Source of the DNA: Ascaris suum
Lineage: Eukaryota; Nematoda; Chromadorea; Rhabditida; Ascarididae
Direction: 5' to 3'
Length of the DNA stretch: 64,000 bases
NCBI GenBank assembly: GCA_013433145.1
Contig: CM024183.1
Coordinates: 5,725,703 to 5,789,702, forward strand
Shown in pieces: positions 1-13,600 of this stretch. The notes beneath the pieces were generated by a model. That model was not told the origin of the DNA and made no database searches. It was given only the letters and a program-made list of their open reading frames with translations. The number at the start of each line of letters is the position of its first letter. Within the stretch, counting starts at the first letter, position 1. A program made the position numbers and the translations under genes.

Positions 1-719
1 ACATTAATCTGCATATCGTAGCATAAATCATGCGGCATGCATTCTCGTTCCCCTCTCTCCCTCTCGCTAATCTCCTTCTTTTTCTCCTTCTCCCTCTCTC
101 CCATTGCGGACAATTTGGGAATGTCTGATTTTAATTTGCGTTCAGCTTTTTTTTGAGCGCACTACTAATTCCATGCTAAGAGAATTGTAATTAAAACCAT
201 GAATCTTATTATTCACCGAACGTTGTGCCCACTGAGAATGGCTGCTGGTAAAGATATTCACTACAGTAATGCATTTATATATCAGGACAAAACTAGCTCG
301 AAACGAAACGACATAAAATGAACTAAGACGAGAATAAGCAAAGCAAATGCGAACATGAATAAGTTTGCTGAGTTGATTATTCTTAGATATACGAAAGCTA
401 TCCATACATCATATAAATTTTTTATATCATAGAAAGCCATTGAGAAATAATAAACGTATATCATACAAACTGCGGTAAGGTTGATATATGCTTCTGCATA
501 TGAGCAGTGCCGCTTAGCAGTACACTTATCAAATGAAAGCAGGTGAATGAATCACCGTTATCAAATTGCTTCAGTATGCTAGCAATTCAAATTGCAACTT
601 GTCGTGTGGGCGTTCCATTCTATAATGACAAGGCATGATTAAAATTGATAGGATTGAATAAGCTTTCGGGTAAACTGGGAGTCCCAAAGGTGGCCGAGAT
701 ACTTACAGAATACAGGTTT

Positions 720-974
720 TCAACGAACCACAACAAACTGTAAAGTAAGTCGGCAAGAAATGCTGCTACCGATGTAAGCTTCCCCACCAGAAAAGTCTCT
801 CCACATGATGTTCATACACCACTGAGCTCTTACCTTTCCTTGATACACTGTACGACCGATATTATGCAGGCCGCTTAACGCAGCAAAGGAAATAGTACAA
901 TGCAACTTCTGGCGTGCATTAAATTGAACTAACTTTTGATTATTAATTAGCTGCCGATCCAGTAACTGCGGCAT
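720..974 (-). CDS. Weak two-exon candidate, 52 residues (834-974, 720-737)
   Basis: An ATG at 974 opens MPQLLDRQLINNQKLVQFNA, continues to GLHNIGRTVYQGK, and meets a strong donor GTAAGA after 834. A good acceptor (ctttacag) follows at 738, then FVVVR and stop. Protein not recognised. An out-of-frame ATG lies just upstream. It may be an exon of a gene leaving the left edge, or chance. Confidence 0.22.
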   Translation of the reverse strand: MPQLLDRQLINNQKLVQFNARQKLHCTISFAALSGLHNIGRTVYQGKVRAQWCMNIMWRDFSGGEAYIGSSISCRLTLQFVVVR

Positions 975-1996
975 TCCATTTTTTGTAACAGAAATAATCT
1001 TTTGTACATAAATTTAGACACCATTAGACAATCTCAGCTAGATCGTTCACCGGAAACACTGATACGATGATTCATCGTTGAAGTGCACTTTGCGATACTA
1101 CGTTCAATTTTCTACTCCAGGATAATTCTCTCACAATTGGCACCTCACCAGAAACTGGGAATTACCATACAAAGAATCCTTTCGTAACATCACCTTTTAC
1201 TATAACTATAATTTTCCACTGTCGAGTACATTCTCACTGATGTTAGCATACGATGCCGAAATGTCGAATCCGCTATAGGATTGCCTTCCTGATTATTGGG
1301 TACTCGCCATCGGCAATATCAATACACCACTAAAATTGAAAGACGGTAATCACTTTTCCACCACGCCATAGACGTCTCCCCGTCTCATGTATCCATCGCC
1401 TCCGCCAACCATCACAAAACACCAACTAGTAACAATATTGCTGCTCAGGTTTGAGCATTGATGCAAGGAGACGAACCCATGGAACAGAACAAATCCCTAC
1501 CATTATCACTCCGTGACTTTTGTTCACCTTTTGAAAATATATCGAAGTATTATCACCAATTTTTGAACTACACATAATGTGCTATCATAAAAGAACTAAG
1601 TACTAGCAAACTTTGCTTTTGATAATAGTAATATTAGTCCACTCCTTCAAAGAGGCCTGAAATATTGGTTCGCTTAATAGAGAATTTGCACCTCAGCCGA
1701 AACCTCACTTCCATCACGACATTTTTTTAAAGCAAAGGATGAGATTACTATGTTCCCCTGTATTGGCTAAGAAGAAGTGAAGTGAGGCAGGAAATGGAGA
1801 GAGTTGAGAGGAGGAAGGATAGAGATGCAGGAGCAACAGTCGACCTGAACAAATGCAGTCGGAGTTTTGATGCAGAAGGCCGAAGGAAGAAAGGTGATGT
1901 TATCTTAGGACAACAGGTGTGGACAGCCATTACACGTGACCGGAACACACTGATAAGATGTGCAAGCAAAAGGCTTTTTCTGTAAGATAAACTAGT
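975..1996. other. No gene recognised
   Basis: Short overlapping frames only. A purine-rich stretch at 1782-1890 is open on both strands (67 and 73 codons) but has no splice context or family likeness. Confidence 0.5.
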
Positions 1997-2413
1997 CGGC
2001 TATAGATCAGGCTGGACAAGTGTACCATAGAAGTTAGATCAAAGAAAGTCGAGAGCATATAGACAGATCAACGACTGCGCACTATATATTGCCAGGCTAG
2101 TATCAGGCTGAATCGACAGGACCTGATGTGCTCACGCATTCATCCCAGCTGCCTGACTTTTCGCAAGACCCAGTGGGCCTACTTGTAGCAGTTGGAGTGA
2201 GTGAAGACATCGGCGACAGCACGGAATTCGCCGAGTGCGACTGCGGGATTCTACCGACGGTCGAAGCTATGCTTGTGAACTTGTTTGTCCCTTATCGCAT
2301 AAGTGTTATAAGGTTTCACTTTTGTACCTTTGTCGTCTCGCAATTTCTCGATAGCATCTCGACAGAGGGTGCAGATCCTCAAGGAGACCTGGACAATTAG
2401 ACGTGCTAAGGGT
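1997..2413 (+). repeat. Dispersed repeat, copy 1 (diverged)
   Basis: Aligns by eye along about 400 bp with the reverse complement of 27188-27646. The best block is the shared gtcgtctcgca...ctcgacaga.ggtgcagatcctca stretch near 2332-2382. This copy has a single aagtcgaga-type unit where copy 2 has a tandem duplication. An 89-codon stretch (2128-2400) is open, ending TEGADPQGDLDN, but the frame is broken in copy 2. Not recognised; probably a decayed mobile element or duplicated gene fragment. Confidence 0.7.
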
Positions 2414-4330
2414 ATCTGACCTTCACATTTCACGGTCTTTATAGGTTTATGAATTACTTCGTATTACGTTGATTTGAAGTCCGAGGTTACCGTGCCCTCC
2501 ATGTTAGCATGCTCTACACGCTTTCGGCATCACCACAATTGCTGTGACTTTATGGTGCTTCCATACTTTGCAAAGCACGGTAATAGTCATCACCGTAGTT
2601 CCGATGTAAACTGTGATGATGTCATTCAGTGTACATCAGCAAAATCCAAAACTTTTTATTTCGCCATCATTGCAAAATGTTATGCAAAAACCGCAAAAGA
2701 GGCGCTAATTATGCTCAAAAATTTCGCAAGTATACAACGATAGGAGCAAGAATTATCCTCCCCTCCCTCCTCCCTCCTCCTCCCAACTAGCATCTAGCAA
2801 AGATTGCACTCATTCCCTCTTTCCTATCACTTAGTGGGTGGATTGCGGAAATATGAACAAGGGAATCTACTATTGCAAGAAAAAACGTTGTGGTAATAAT
2901 GCCAACGAATCGAAACAAACATTCCAACAATCTCTTTAATATTAAGTGCATCTATGCGTAATTGTTCTTCTATGCTGTATCCGAGAAACATCATTCACCC
3001 AACAAACATCATTGATATTTCTTTCTATTGCTCATCGAAACTGATTGAGAAAACTCTATTTTACATTTTTTTTTCGGCCAACGGAACATTTAAATGAAGT
3101 TTTCATCAAAACAATGTACCAGCTTAACCGCCACCCGCTCTCGCTAGACACAATTTGCTAGCCTCGTCCCTAGTCCAACGATCAGCCATAAGGATTCTCT
3201 ACCTATGCCATCTCATTCTTTAAAACAAACTCAACCAAAATGCACCAAAATCTACTTTCCATTCTCTCTCCATCAACTCCTCACTTTAACAACAACTAAT
3301 TACTAGTTATTAAACGAAACATAGTCCTAGAATATTGAAACCGTCAAACAGTCATAGCATATTACCAACACCTCTAAAATCCTTAATCATCTCAATTTCT
3401 TTGGAAAATTCATTATGCTGAAATACCGATCCGATTACAATATAAGACAGATCTGCCATAAATAAAAAAAGAACATCCAATTTGAGATTAACAGAATCGA
3501 TTTGAAAAACACATATCTGAGAGATTTATTTTACGGCTATTAGTTGTGCTTCGATATCGCTCTTATCAAGATTGTATAGAGGTAGACGCATCTTGAATTC
3601 ACTCAAATTGTGCACACAATTGATTCCACGCAATTCACGCTAAAACTATGCACCGATTCAATTTATAGTTGTCCACTATTGCCATCAGCATTTTTTCATA
3701 CCAATAACAGAGTTTAATGAAGAGTGCAACAATATATTAGTCGGTATATTAAAACTTATATATCAGAAAATAAGAACAATTTTTAAAAAAAAAAACTGCA
3801 CTAAACTACGCGTGTATCAGGATTGCTGGATAAATCTGATAGAAAATAACACATGTTTCTGTTGAAGTCAAATAAGCACTGCGGAACGCGGAACCTGCAC
3901 AAAAATAAAACATAGATACCAAGAATTTTGGTTGCACAGCAAAGGAGAGGCTGTCTTAAAATCTAGTTTCTATCGGATGAAAATTGATGTTCTAGTAAGA
4001 AAATGCAGAAACGGTTATTTCATATACACGTTACTCATCGAGCGTTGCACAAGAAATCGTCCCAATAATGCCCCATCATGCTGTCGATGGATCTTGATGA
4101 AACCGAAGATATAGCTACAGTTATTGAGGATGATCAATGGAAACGGAAGGAAAGCAAAAGCACTCCCTTTCGGTGCTCCTCAGCACATATTCTCCGCACA
4201 CCTTTTCATCCTCAGAGGCATCTTATCTCCCCTTCTTTCCCATAAACAAGTACCCCCCAACCTCCAAATCCCACATACAAAGGGAAACCATCTCTCATTT
4301 AGTTCACAAGGTTTCGCAGCCTTAATGAAC
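2414..4330. other. Gene-free; probable 3' flank of IDE
   Basis: AT-rich with a pyrimidine run at 2758-2790. The IDE 3' UTR must lie at its right end; no clear poly(A) signal close to the stop was identified. Confidence 0.5.
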
Positions 4331-4644
4331 TTAAAACTGGAGATCGGGAAAGCTGTCGCGAATATATTTGCGGGAATGCTTGCTATGACGCCATAATGAA
4401 TGCTTGTTTCCCTCATTCATCACATGCGACAAGATCAAAGAACTAACCAATGTGGTACCGACAGTGGTGCAGAACTTCTTCATTTCAGCGTCGATATCAC
4501 ATTCAGGTGGCCCATCACAAAGTTCGGATCGCACAACAACGTGCAACACTTTCCGTCCCGTTGCATTATGACAAACCCACTGATTGTAGAACTCAATCAA
4601 CTCGGTTTTCGATAGTTTTCGTATTATTTCCACTTCTACCTCAT
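4331..4644 (-). CDS. IDE: IDE exon 21 (residues 878-981 and stop)
   Basis: Starts [20 protein letters not shown], matching human DNTEVAYLKTLTKEDIIKFY, then [12 protein letters not shown]. From about residue 940 the sequence no longer resembles IDE: the expected NM-EF-LPL-P ending is missing. Either the tail is diverged or a further splice is missed. The stop is the first in frame. Confidence 0.75.
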
Positions 4645-7600
4645 CTACAATTCGATAATACTGCGATAAACACCTTTAACACCATTCAACACTATTAATA
4701 AACCTACATTTATTACTATTATTTGTTTTCACCAGTCAATTTCGATCTTTATCACCGTTGTTATTACCGCTGCTATTAATAGGCTCAATAACGACTGGTA
4801 GGTTCAATAACAACTTCAATAATGGAAGATGGAAGCGTCAGCGAAGGAATGATTGGAAGCAGCCATCGAGCTCAGCTAAAAGAAGAAAAAGGATCAAATG
4901 GTAGTGTGAAAAAGTAATGTTGTTATTAAACAAAGAAAGAAGTGCACAAACTTTCATGAAGTCAGCGACGAGATATTGGTGGCGACCCATCAAAGATGGG
5001 GGGCATTAAGAAAGTATAGAATGTCATACGCAAACAAAGTCTTGTCACAAACGAATTTTTAGCCATGCATGAACATAGGAGCAATAACGCAAACTTCTCG
5101 ACTGTTTTCATATTACAGCTAATTCTATCTCAACTGTTAACTAACAGCATAACCAAAATGGTTTTTCCATGGCCTTTATCTTTCAATCCTCCTCTCCACG
5201 ATGGGCATTCATTTATGCGGTTGTAAGAAAATACCTCTGTTAAATTGATAGGAACGATCGGTTACTTCTTTCCAATATTTGTCAGTAAGGAGTTTCAGCT
5301 TCTTTGGTTTCTCTAAACGTTTCGTGGCGACCGATTCCATATGCGATCGCAACTCCTCATCACTCATTTTCTCCATCACTTCCTGCAAACGAGAAAAGAT
5401 ATTGAGGAAAATCTTGAAGCCAGACCTGTCTCCGACCCCGTGATTCTTTCCTGAAGCATCCTTACCTCCTCCCCCTTCTCTCTCTCGTTCTTCGCTCTTT
5501 CGAAATTCTGCTCTGTATCCTTTTCTAATAAAGAGAGCTTCATCGAAGCGCTCAGCTACTTCACACTGATCTCCTATAATCATTTTTAATTGCAGCAGAT
5601 CAATTTGCATTTGCATCTCAAGGGTGCTCAGATTAAATTGTACTGGGTGATAAGCTCAAAGGTATTGAAATGAGCAAAGAGTAAGCATTACGAAGAAGCG
5701 ATATACGCTAGCTTGAAGCAGTAACTATCAAAAATTTACATCCAACTGAATGGGATCAGTGGTGTTGCTACAGAAAAACATCATGAAGGAGCATATATGC
5801 AATGAGCCACAAACGGTTTCACTGAAATAGCATTCATGGCTGAACCATCTGACAGTATAGATGGTTGGCAATAGAAGGCCGTGGTTAAAAAACTCTCAAG
5901 TCATCTCAGATCACAAGAGTGACCACAGCGTAGTGACCCCTGGACCTTATAAGCGTCAATAAGAACCAGAAACGACGAGCGGTGACGAACTGCTCTCGTT
6001 TCATAATCTCATTTCTTTCCAGCAATTTTGCTTCTCAAAGTTGACAGAACTATTGCCGAGCTAACCTTCATATGATGTATAAAGTTTTCGATCCTCCATA
6101 TAACAAACTTCGGATCCTTCAATCCTTGTACGATAAGCCTCAGACCATGATTGCCACATTCACGTCGACAAGAACAGAAAACAATGTACCCTAAGGATAC
6201 TTGATCAATTTCATTCACACAAAGATTTAGGTATGATGACTAGTAAGAACAGAGTTCTGGAATCAATTCCTGCCAGGAAACAAGTTCTGGGCAGAAAAAA
6301 CCGGGGAACTATCTGCCGGCTATTCTTGCTCCCTCCAACAGTTCCCTTCTCAAATTGGTCTTGCAATCCTGAGGAATGAAAACACAAATTATTGATCTAC
6401 AACTCGTATCACGTAAAAGATCTAAAACTCTTAAACTCCTACCACGCAAAAACATGTCCACTGGACCCATTACCCGCATCCCAAGCTCAAATATAACATC
6501 AACGGTAGGCAACAACACCCCCCCCCCCTCCGGAACCGCCTATCAATTTCTGGCCCACTCTACTCTATTGCAGCTCAACAATCGAGCGAGTATGATTACA
6601 AGGTGATTGCAAAAGCGAAAGAAATGACTCCCAATCGCGCATCAAATATTTTCCTTTGGCGCTTTTTTGAGACGATTATTTATGAAGCTATTTAAAAAAC
6701 TTTTTCCTTAGAATTTTAAATATTATCGATCCGAATGCATTCGCAATTCATCACGACACTCGAATCTAAGCTAGCGCTCTTTTCTGTCATGAGATTTATT
6801 CCTGAAATACAATCATTCAATAAACCTATCTCTTTCCTGGCATGAAATCTTCTGCTCCTCTGTATCAGCCTAGTTCCTTTCCCACGTACTGATTGCAATA
6901 CACAACTCTAATTAATGAAGAACAACACACCGAGTTGTTCCTTAGTACGAAGGATATCAAATGAAGGCTCTTGAAAAATCTGCGACAATAAACTCAATAA
7001 AGCGCCACCGCGATTCGATCGTTGTCCCACTTGCAGGAATGTCAAGAGAGTGGAATTTATGTGCGTTTTCTGCGTTCTTCGATATAACGTTGTAGAATCT
7101 AAAATAATTTTCGACATTGAATTTGCAATATTCAATTGCAACTAGCAATCGATTGGCTGCTGTCTCACGTTCCCCGCACATGTATAGTAAAAGTTCTCAA
7201 TCATCCTGAAATTCCCGAACTTCATCTCGATACCAGGACTCTGGAGCGATTTCATGAACAATGCCAACACTTAATGCCATATAATTGATCAATCATCAAT
7301 ATTCATAAAAATTTACGACGTTTACGAGAATATTAATGAAGGCAAACTATTAAAAATTTCATAGACGAATGTATGAAAATTTTTTCGCTGCAAAAGACTT
7401 TTTCTCTTACAAATTTCCAAAAGCATAAAGCGCACTACGCGAGCTAGCAAGATTTACGCTTTCTATTGCAATTCGTTGCACAAAGATTCAGCAACGTGGA
7501 ACAAACTTACAGAAACCTTCAGCACGAAAGCTGATCGCACACGAATAAAGTGGCTTATTTATATTATACAAGTAAACGCGGCTTAGTTAAACACATTTCA

Positions 7601-10600
7601 TAACACCCATTTGCTTTGTTATGGTTAAATTCTAAAGATCTATGTTCAAAGAGGATATCACATCGTCTTCACCTTTTATTGAAAACGATCAATAAGAAAT
7701 TGGAGACCACTATGCGGTGTAAATTAGGAACGTTCGATGAATTTATAGTTGTAGTTGCTTCCGTTTCAGAAAATGCGGACAAAAAATGTTTGAAGAATAG
7801 GTAGAATGCGCATATGAAGAAAAATCTGAACAAAGAATCTAATAAACCTTGAGCATCTACCTAATTGAAAGTACAATCGCCTTCTATTACCTTCTTTATT
7901 GCCGGTGTTACCTAAGTTTACATCCTGAACATCAGTAATGGCACATAAAATAAGAGAAAAAAAATTAAATTCAATGAAGCAATACTCCACAAAGCACGCT
8001 ATAAGTTCATATATTTCTGAGATCCAACCAGTAGGGAGTTGATGCTCTTTGAACTGCAGCGATTCTTTCTTTTCTATTGGCTTGCATCCTGTGCGTTCCA
8101 TCTTTATCTTCTCAACGAGCGATTTGATCAGACTCCCACTTGTCTGAATGATGATAATAAAACCTTTTGCGAAAGTCATCTGAGGCGATAATTCGAAAGA
8201 CACAAATAACCTTGAAAACAACTGATTCGATGGAACTTAATACCGCATTACCTTGAAATACTATACTCGATGGATTTTCACTCTGTTTCCCACTGCACTA
8301 TTCGATCCATCTTGCATAACCACAAATAAGTAAGAAAATCATCATATCACACTCCAGAATATTTTCGCCTCCAATACAATCATAAGTGAATATATCAGAG
8401 CAAGAATGAAATAAATCCTAACCTGCTCGTCGATATTTCCATGAACAAGTGCTTCAATGTGAAACGATTTGAAGAAGACTGCGATATATTCATTCAATCC
8501 GACCAGAGAAGCGCCTGAAATCCAATTTAAAAAAATGAATCCAACATATTCCCTTGATTATTTCAACGTATACTTTCACAAGCAAAAATAAAATTCCACA
8601 ATTCACTCATTAAAAGAAAAGAATGGCTACTCAACATTTCGACCGGATAAAATCCATTGAAATACTTAAAGGGGACTTGCATCGCTCAATTTCTTTCATA
8701 AATCCCAACTGATATATTGGTCGCAGAACTGGGCAGAACTATTCAAATTCATTCTCGATAAAATCGGGGGAGAGGGCGAAGGCGCGAGACTCCCTTTGAG
8801 AAGGGATTGCTGCTTGAAACTCACCTCCAGGTCTCCGATGCATTTGAAGAATTCCTCTAAAATCCATAATTTTCCCTCCAAAGAAATGCAGAAAGTTCAT
8901 CTTCGTAGGCAAATTTTGGCACCCGTTATTAAAACTTTCATCTCAATGATACACCGTGCATCCTTCCTAAAAGACTTCAACTTTTGCCAATAAAACTCAG
9001 CAGTGAGTCGAAAAACCCAAAAACCTCTCTCGAACAGGAAACTGGGGAACAACTCACAGGCAGTAAAGTCAATGAGAAGAAACGAGATTTGAAAATATGA
9101 CTGCTGCCCCCTAAATAAACGCACGGGTCCAATTATGCGATGCAACACTCACGTGTCGAACAGTGGCACTTCAAGCATCGGTCATCAAAAACCCTGTGTT
9201 AATCTTACCATTTGTAGCAATAAGCAACTCCTCATTAGACCACTTTTTCTCGGCAAGTACCAATTTCAGGTAAAATACGGCTTGCTTGAAGGGTTGTTCT
9301 AGAAAGAAATTTCGCAACCTTCTCGCATATTGCTCTTGTTGAACCTTGAATATATTCTCACCTGCAAAAAAAAAATTTTTTTTAATTTTATATGTGAGAA
9401 AAACATTATATCGATAAAGGAAACGAACAATAATTTGGGCATTGTGCTGTCAAAAGAGATTTCGGTCTCAGTCGAATTCTCTTCTCTTTACACTCATCAA
9501 CACTTGAATATTTGCAATACTCAAGTAAATACCGGCTATGCGGTCGCTTACATACTTGCTCTCGCAAGATCCAAACCCAACTAGTCAGCCTCATCCCATG
9601 GCGCTCCTTTCGAATCGCTATCCGCTCCCGAAAGGTTTTTTTTCACAGCAATAGGAGAACATTATCAAAGTTATCAAAGAGACTCCACGGTTTCTTTCTG
9701 TCTTTGTGGATCTCTCAACCATTCTCGCACCTTTCACTAATGTAACCTTTGAAAGCTTTCAAATCACCTTCATGGGTGGAAACTTCTTCGACGTCAGATT
9801 TTTGTATGGAATGAATGCGAAAGGAACAAAGAAGAGAGATTCCAAATGTGTAAAAAAATGTACAAATGGATAGAAGCATAGAAAAATGCGAGATTGCAAA
9901 TCAATTCGCAACTATTAGTCGAAATAATGAATGAAGCAATTACATACTCGGCTGGAACTGAACCAACGAAGTGAGCAGCATATTCAAAAAAAGTGGTACT
10001 TTTTCGTTGAAACCCTCAAGCTTCAACTCAAGTCCGTGCGCTTTCGGCTGTAACTGATAGCTGAGGTTGATAAGGGCCGCATCGTAGACCTTTGCCGACA
10101 TCGCATCCTATGATCAGACACATTCAATGAAGAATCACACGTTTTCGAATGTTTACGATAAGGCTATCCTAAGCAGTTTGTCTTTTTCGTTTCTTGAACA
10201 GGTGAGAAGAAAAATGTACACAATATCAACACGTACTTTGCAGTAGTTCTCTCAGAAAGTTAAAGGCGCACAAGCATCTCTTCATGGCCTTTGTCTCAAA
10301 TTTTTGATTAGATCGGATTGATTCTTTTACTGTATGTGAGAAAAACCACAGAGAACCGTAAATTGCTTTGATTTAAAATATGAATATGTCACACTATAAA
10401 GTTTCTTATGAAAATGAAAAAATATAAGTCCAATGAATATAGTTTATAAATAAAAGGTAAATTTGCGACTGCTATCACCTTGAAACATTCGACCATCAAA
10501 TCCATATAAGCAAAATCGGCTGGAGTACGATAGCTGACCGGTGAGCTGATCCACAAGTATATAGTGCATTTAGGGAGTCCATAGCTGGTATCCGTAAAAT

Positions 10601-13600
10601 GCCATAACCTCGACCACTCATCATTATGCGAAAGATGCGGATAATTTACCCTATAAAACGCCATTTGAAGCATCAAAGGATCAAAACCTAACATTGTAAC
10701 TTGCAGATCGCATCGTGAACATAGGGATTGTCAATTTTGACATCTATATAGATGACCCCACTGCCTCCAGCTTTTCAAAGGTTCCTTAGTCTGAGGAATG
10801 AACATCAACAGACTCGACCTGAAATCCGAAATCGCTAAAAAAATTGCACGAATAGAAAACGAGTGAGAAACGAAAAAAAAAAGAGAGAATTAGGTGAGAT
10901 ACTTCAAAAAGCATGACCTCTGCTCGTTCATTACAAATCCGCGCTGTTGCCAAAAGAGTGATGCAATCCCCTTTCGAGTACGAACGGAAGGACGCAGCAT
11001 GTTCCTAGCCGCTAAATAATTGCATATTTCCGCTTTCAAAAAATTTCTGAGAACAGACAGGCTTATTGGTTCCAGCTTGAGTTCAGCATATCAAATTGGG
11101 TTCGTTTTTGCTATGCAAGTTCAGAATCGTGAGCCATTGCCACTTAAAGTTCATTGCGTCACCGAGCCGACGGAAGGCGTGAGGGAGGAAGAAGATACAT
11201 GGACTTCGGAAAGTGGCAGGGCAGATGGTGCAGGAGATTCACTTATGCTCAAATCCTTCCATTATTTCGAGATACTCCAAAAATTTGCAGCAGCAAACAT
11301 TTGCCACGCAATTAGACGCATGTGAAAGTCGGCTAACAATGTTGGACGAATGGTGGTTAAATGTTCCGAGTTAACTGACATTACCCGTCGATTATTCACT
11401 TAAGTAAGCATCCGAGTTGGGATTAAGAAAGCGTCCAGAAGATAACAGCGTGATTTGCCCGACTGGAAGCAAAGAGAATAAGTGTGAAATGTTGATCGAA
11501 ACGTTGTGAAGGCAAAACGAGGACGAGTTCAAAAAACATTTCGCAACCCTAGCATGCCTACATTTATAGACTTAAAAAATCCTTAGCACTATATTCATAG
11601 AGAAAAGATCGTAGTAACTTCAAGAGATTAGCACAACTAGAGTCGAATAATTTAACCATGAATCTCAAAACTTATCCAACAGCCCAATAGAATACTGAAA
11701 CAACCATGGAATATAAAATTTGCATAAACGAATAAAGCTCTTCTACATGAATATGACGTACTTTGGCACAGGAATTTTGAGAGAAAAATCCGTTGGAATA
11801 TATTCATTTGGTGGCGGAAGTGCAAGATCCTCATTTCGTTCAGTCATCGCTCTCTCACAAGACGTCATAAACTCCTGAAATATACAATCCCTCTATATCG
11901 CGAGAATTTTATCAACTATTCTGTCGTTGACTGCAATCGTTATATGATGAATGCGATACATTTTCGACTTCAACGATTCAGAAACAATAAACGTGATAAA
12001 TGGTATATTCACCTACAAAAGCGAACGCTCGTGTGAATTACTATCAAAAGGAAGTTGTTTATAGGTCGAAAGGGACTGCCAGTAGATAAGCCTGATGAGC
12101 TCATTTAATGTCTTCTTTAAACTTGAATGTAATCAGAGATGGCAATTCATCCTCTAACCAAACTTTATCACTGTCATTTTCATGGTCAACGAATTCAAAC
12201 TGTCGAAGAGGTGGGCGCAAAAAGGCCCGTATAAAAAGATGAACAACAATTTGAAAACCTACAATCTATTAAGTTTAAAATATTCGGTGAGAGGAATGCA
12301 GATGGGGTAGAAGGAGCATGGGAAGGTAAAGAAGAATATTTCTCGAGGAAAAGCATCTCAATGTTGCTGCTCATCGCTGATAATTTCTCTGCTTTTATCA
12401 ACTGACATGATAGTGGAACCGCATTTTATTCAGTGCTTTGAATATGCCTCCCACCTCCATGCCCTCCTTCAATTCCGCGAAAAACGAACAGCTTAAAAAA
12501 ATTAATGAGGTTTCGGAGGAAATCAAAAAAGAAGCAGTTAGGGGCATCCTGCAGAGTTTTGATTTTCGGTTGAACGTTAAAGCACCATGGCAAAGTTACT
12601 AAAAAACATCCTGGCGAAAGCCCTTTTCTCTAGAGACTTCCATCCCCTTCTCCATTTCCCTCCTCCTTCCCGCTTCTCTGCACCTCTGCAATCAGAACAT
12701 TTAAAAGCTCTCAAGAGTGGTTGCTTGAAACGTGTATTCTAAAGAAATGAATTTGCAACCGCAAAAAGTGGGAAATTCAACGGAGTTTTTACTAACAGTT
12801 CAATCATCAAACGTTCCTCTTCGCTGAAAAAAAAAGAACGTCTAGAGGGAATGTCGATGAATACTTAAAAACGAAATAAAAATAGGGGTTTACTTCACTC
12901 ACTAAAAAAATCAGGCAAGAGGAAAAAGAATCAACCAACCTTCGTGAAATCGTATCTCTTGTATTCGGTTTCATACCATTTCTCTCTATCAAAACCTACA
13001 ATTAACAACTATTGAATTTACTCTAAAATCTTTTAAATGGAAATACACAACAAATGGATAACTGCAGGATGTGATGAGAGACCGAATGGACTAATGAAAT
13101 GGTGCTAAAGGACTCAAAGGAAAAGCGTCACCCCTTGCTGCAAGGAAGAATGGAAGAAAGAGAAAAACCTTGAACATTCATCGTTCATTCAGAGGAGGAA
13201 TGACGTGAAACTGACATGGATGACATGAAATTTCCTCAGTAATGATCAAATGGGTGGTGCGATTCATGGGGTGGCTATCTTGTAAACAAACACTGCCGAA
13301 TCCTAAGGCGGGAGAGAGCGCTAGGACACAGGCTAAATACTCATGCAAATCTCCAGCCCCCATTTGAACGTCCCTTATAATCTCCCAATGGGAGAATCGA
13401 AATCTCGCACCGTTGCCATCAAATTGTTTCGATATAACGAAATAGATGAAGTTATCTGGACGAAGTTGGTTGAGCACTTTTGCGATCAATCCCTCGTCGT
13501 AGAGATCACAACGACGGTGAGCATATAATACATCCTCCATTGGATATTCCAACATCCGCTGACTGAGGTATGGAGCGTAATATATCGGCTGCTCCTTATC

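Noticed and set aside
8825..8856. 32-nt mini-exon-like block between IDE exons 15 and 16 ([11 protein letters not shown])
   Set aside because: It enters in phase 1 but leaves in phase 0, while exon 16 needs phase 1. Direct joining of exons 15 and 16 matches human IDE without a gap.
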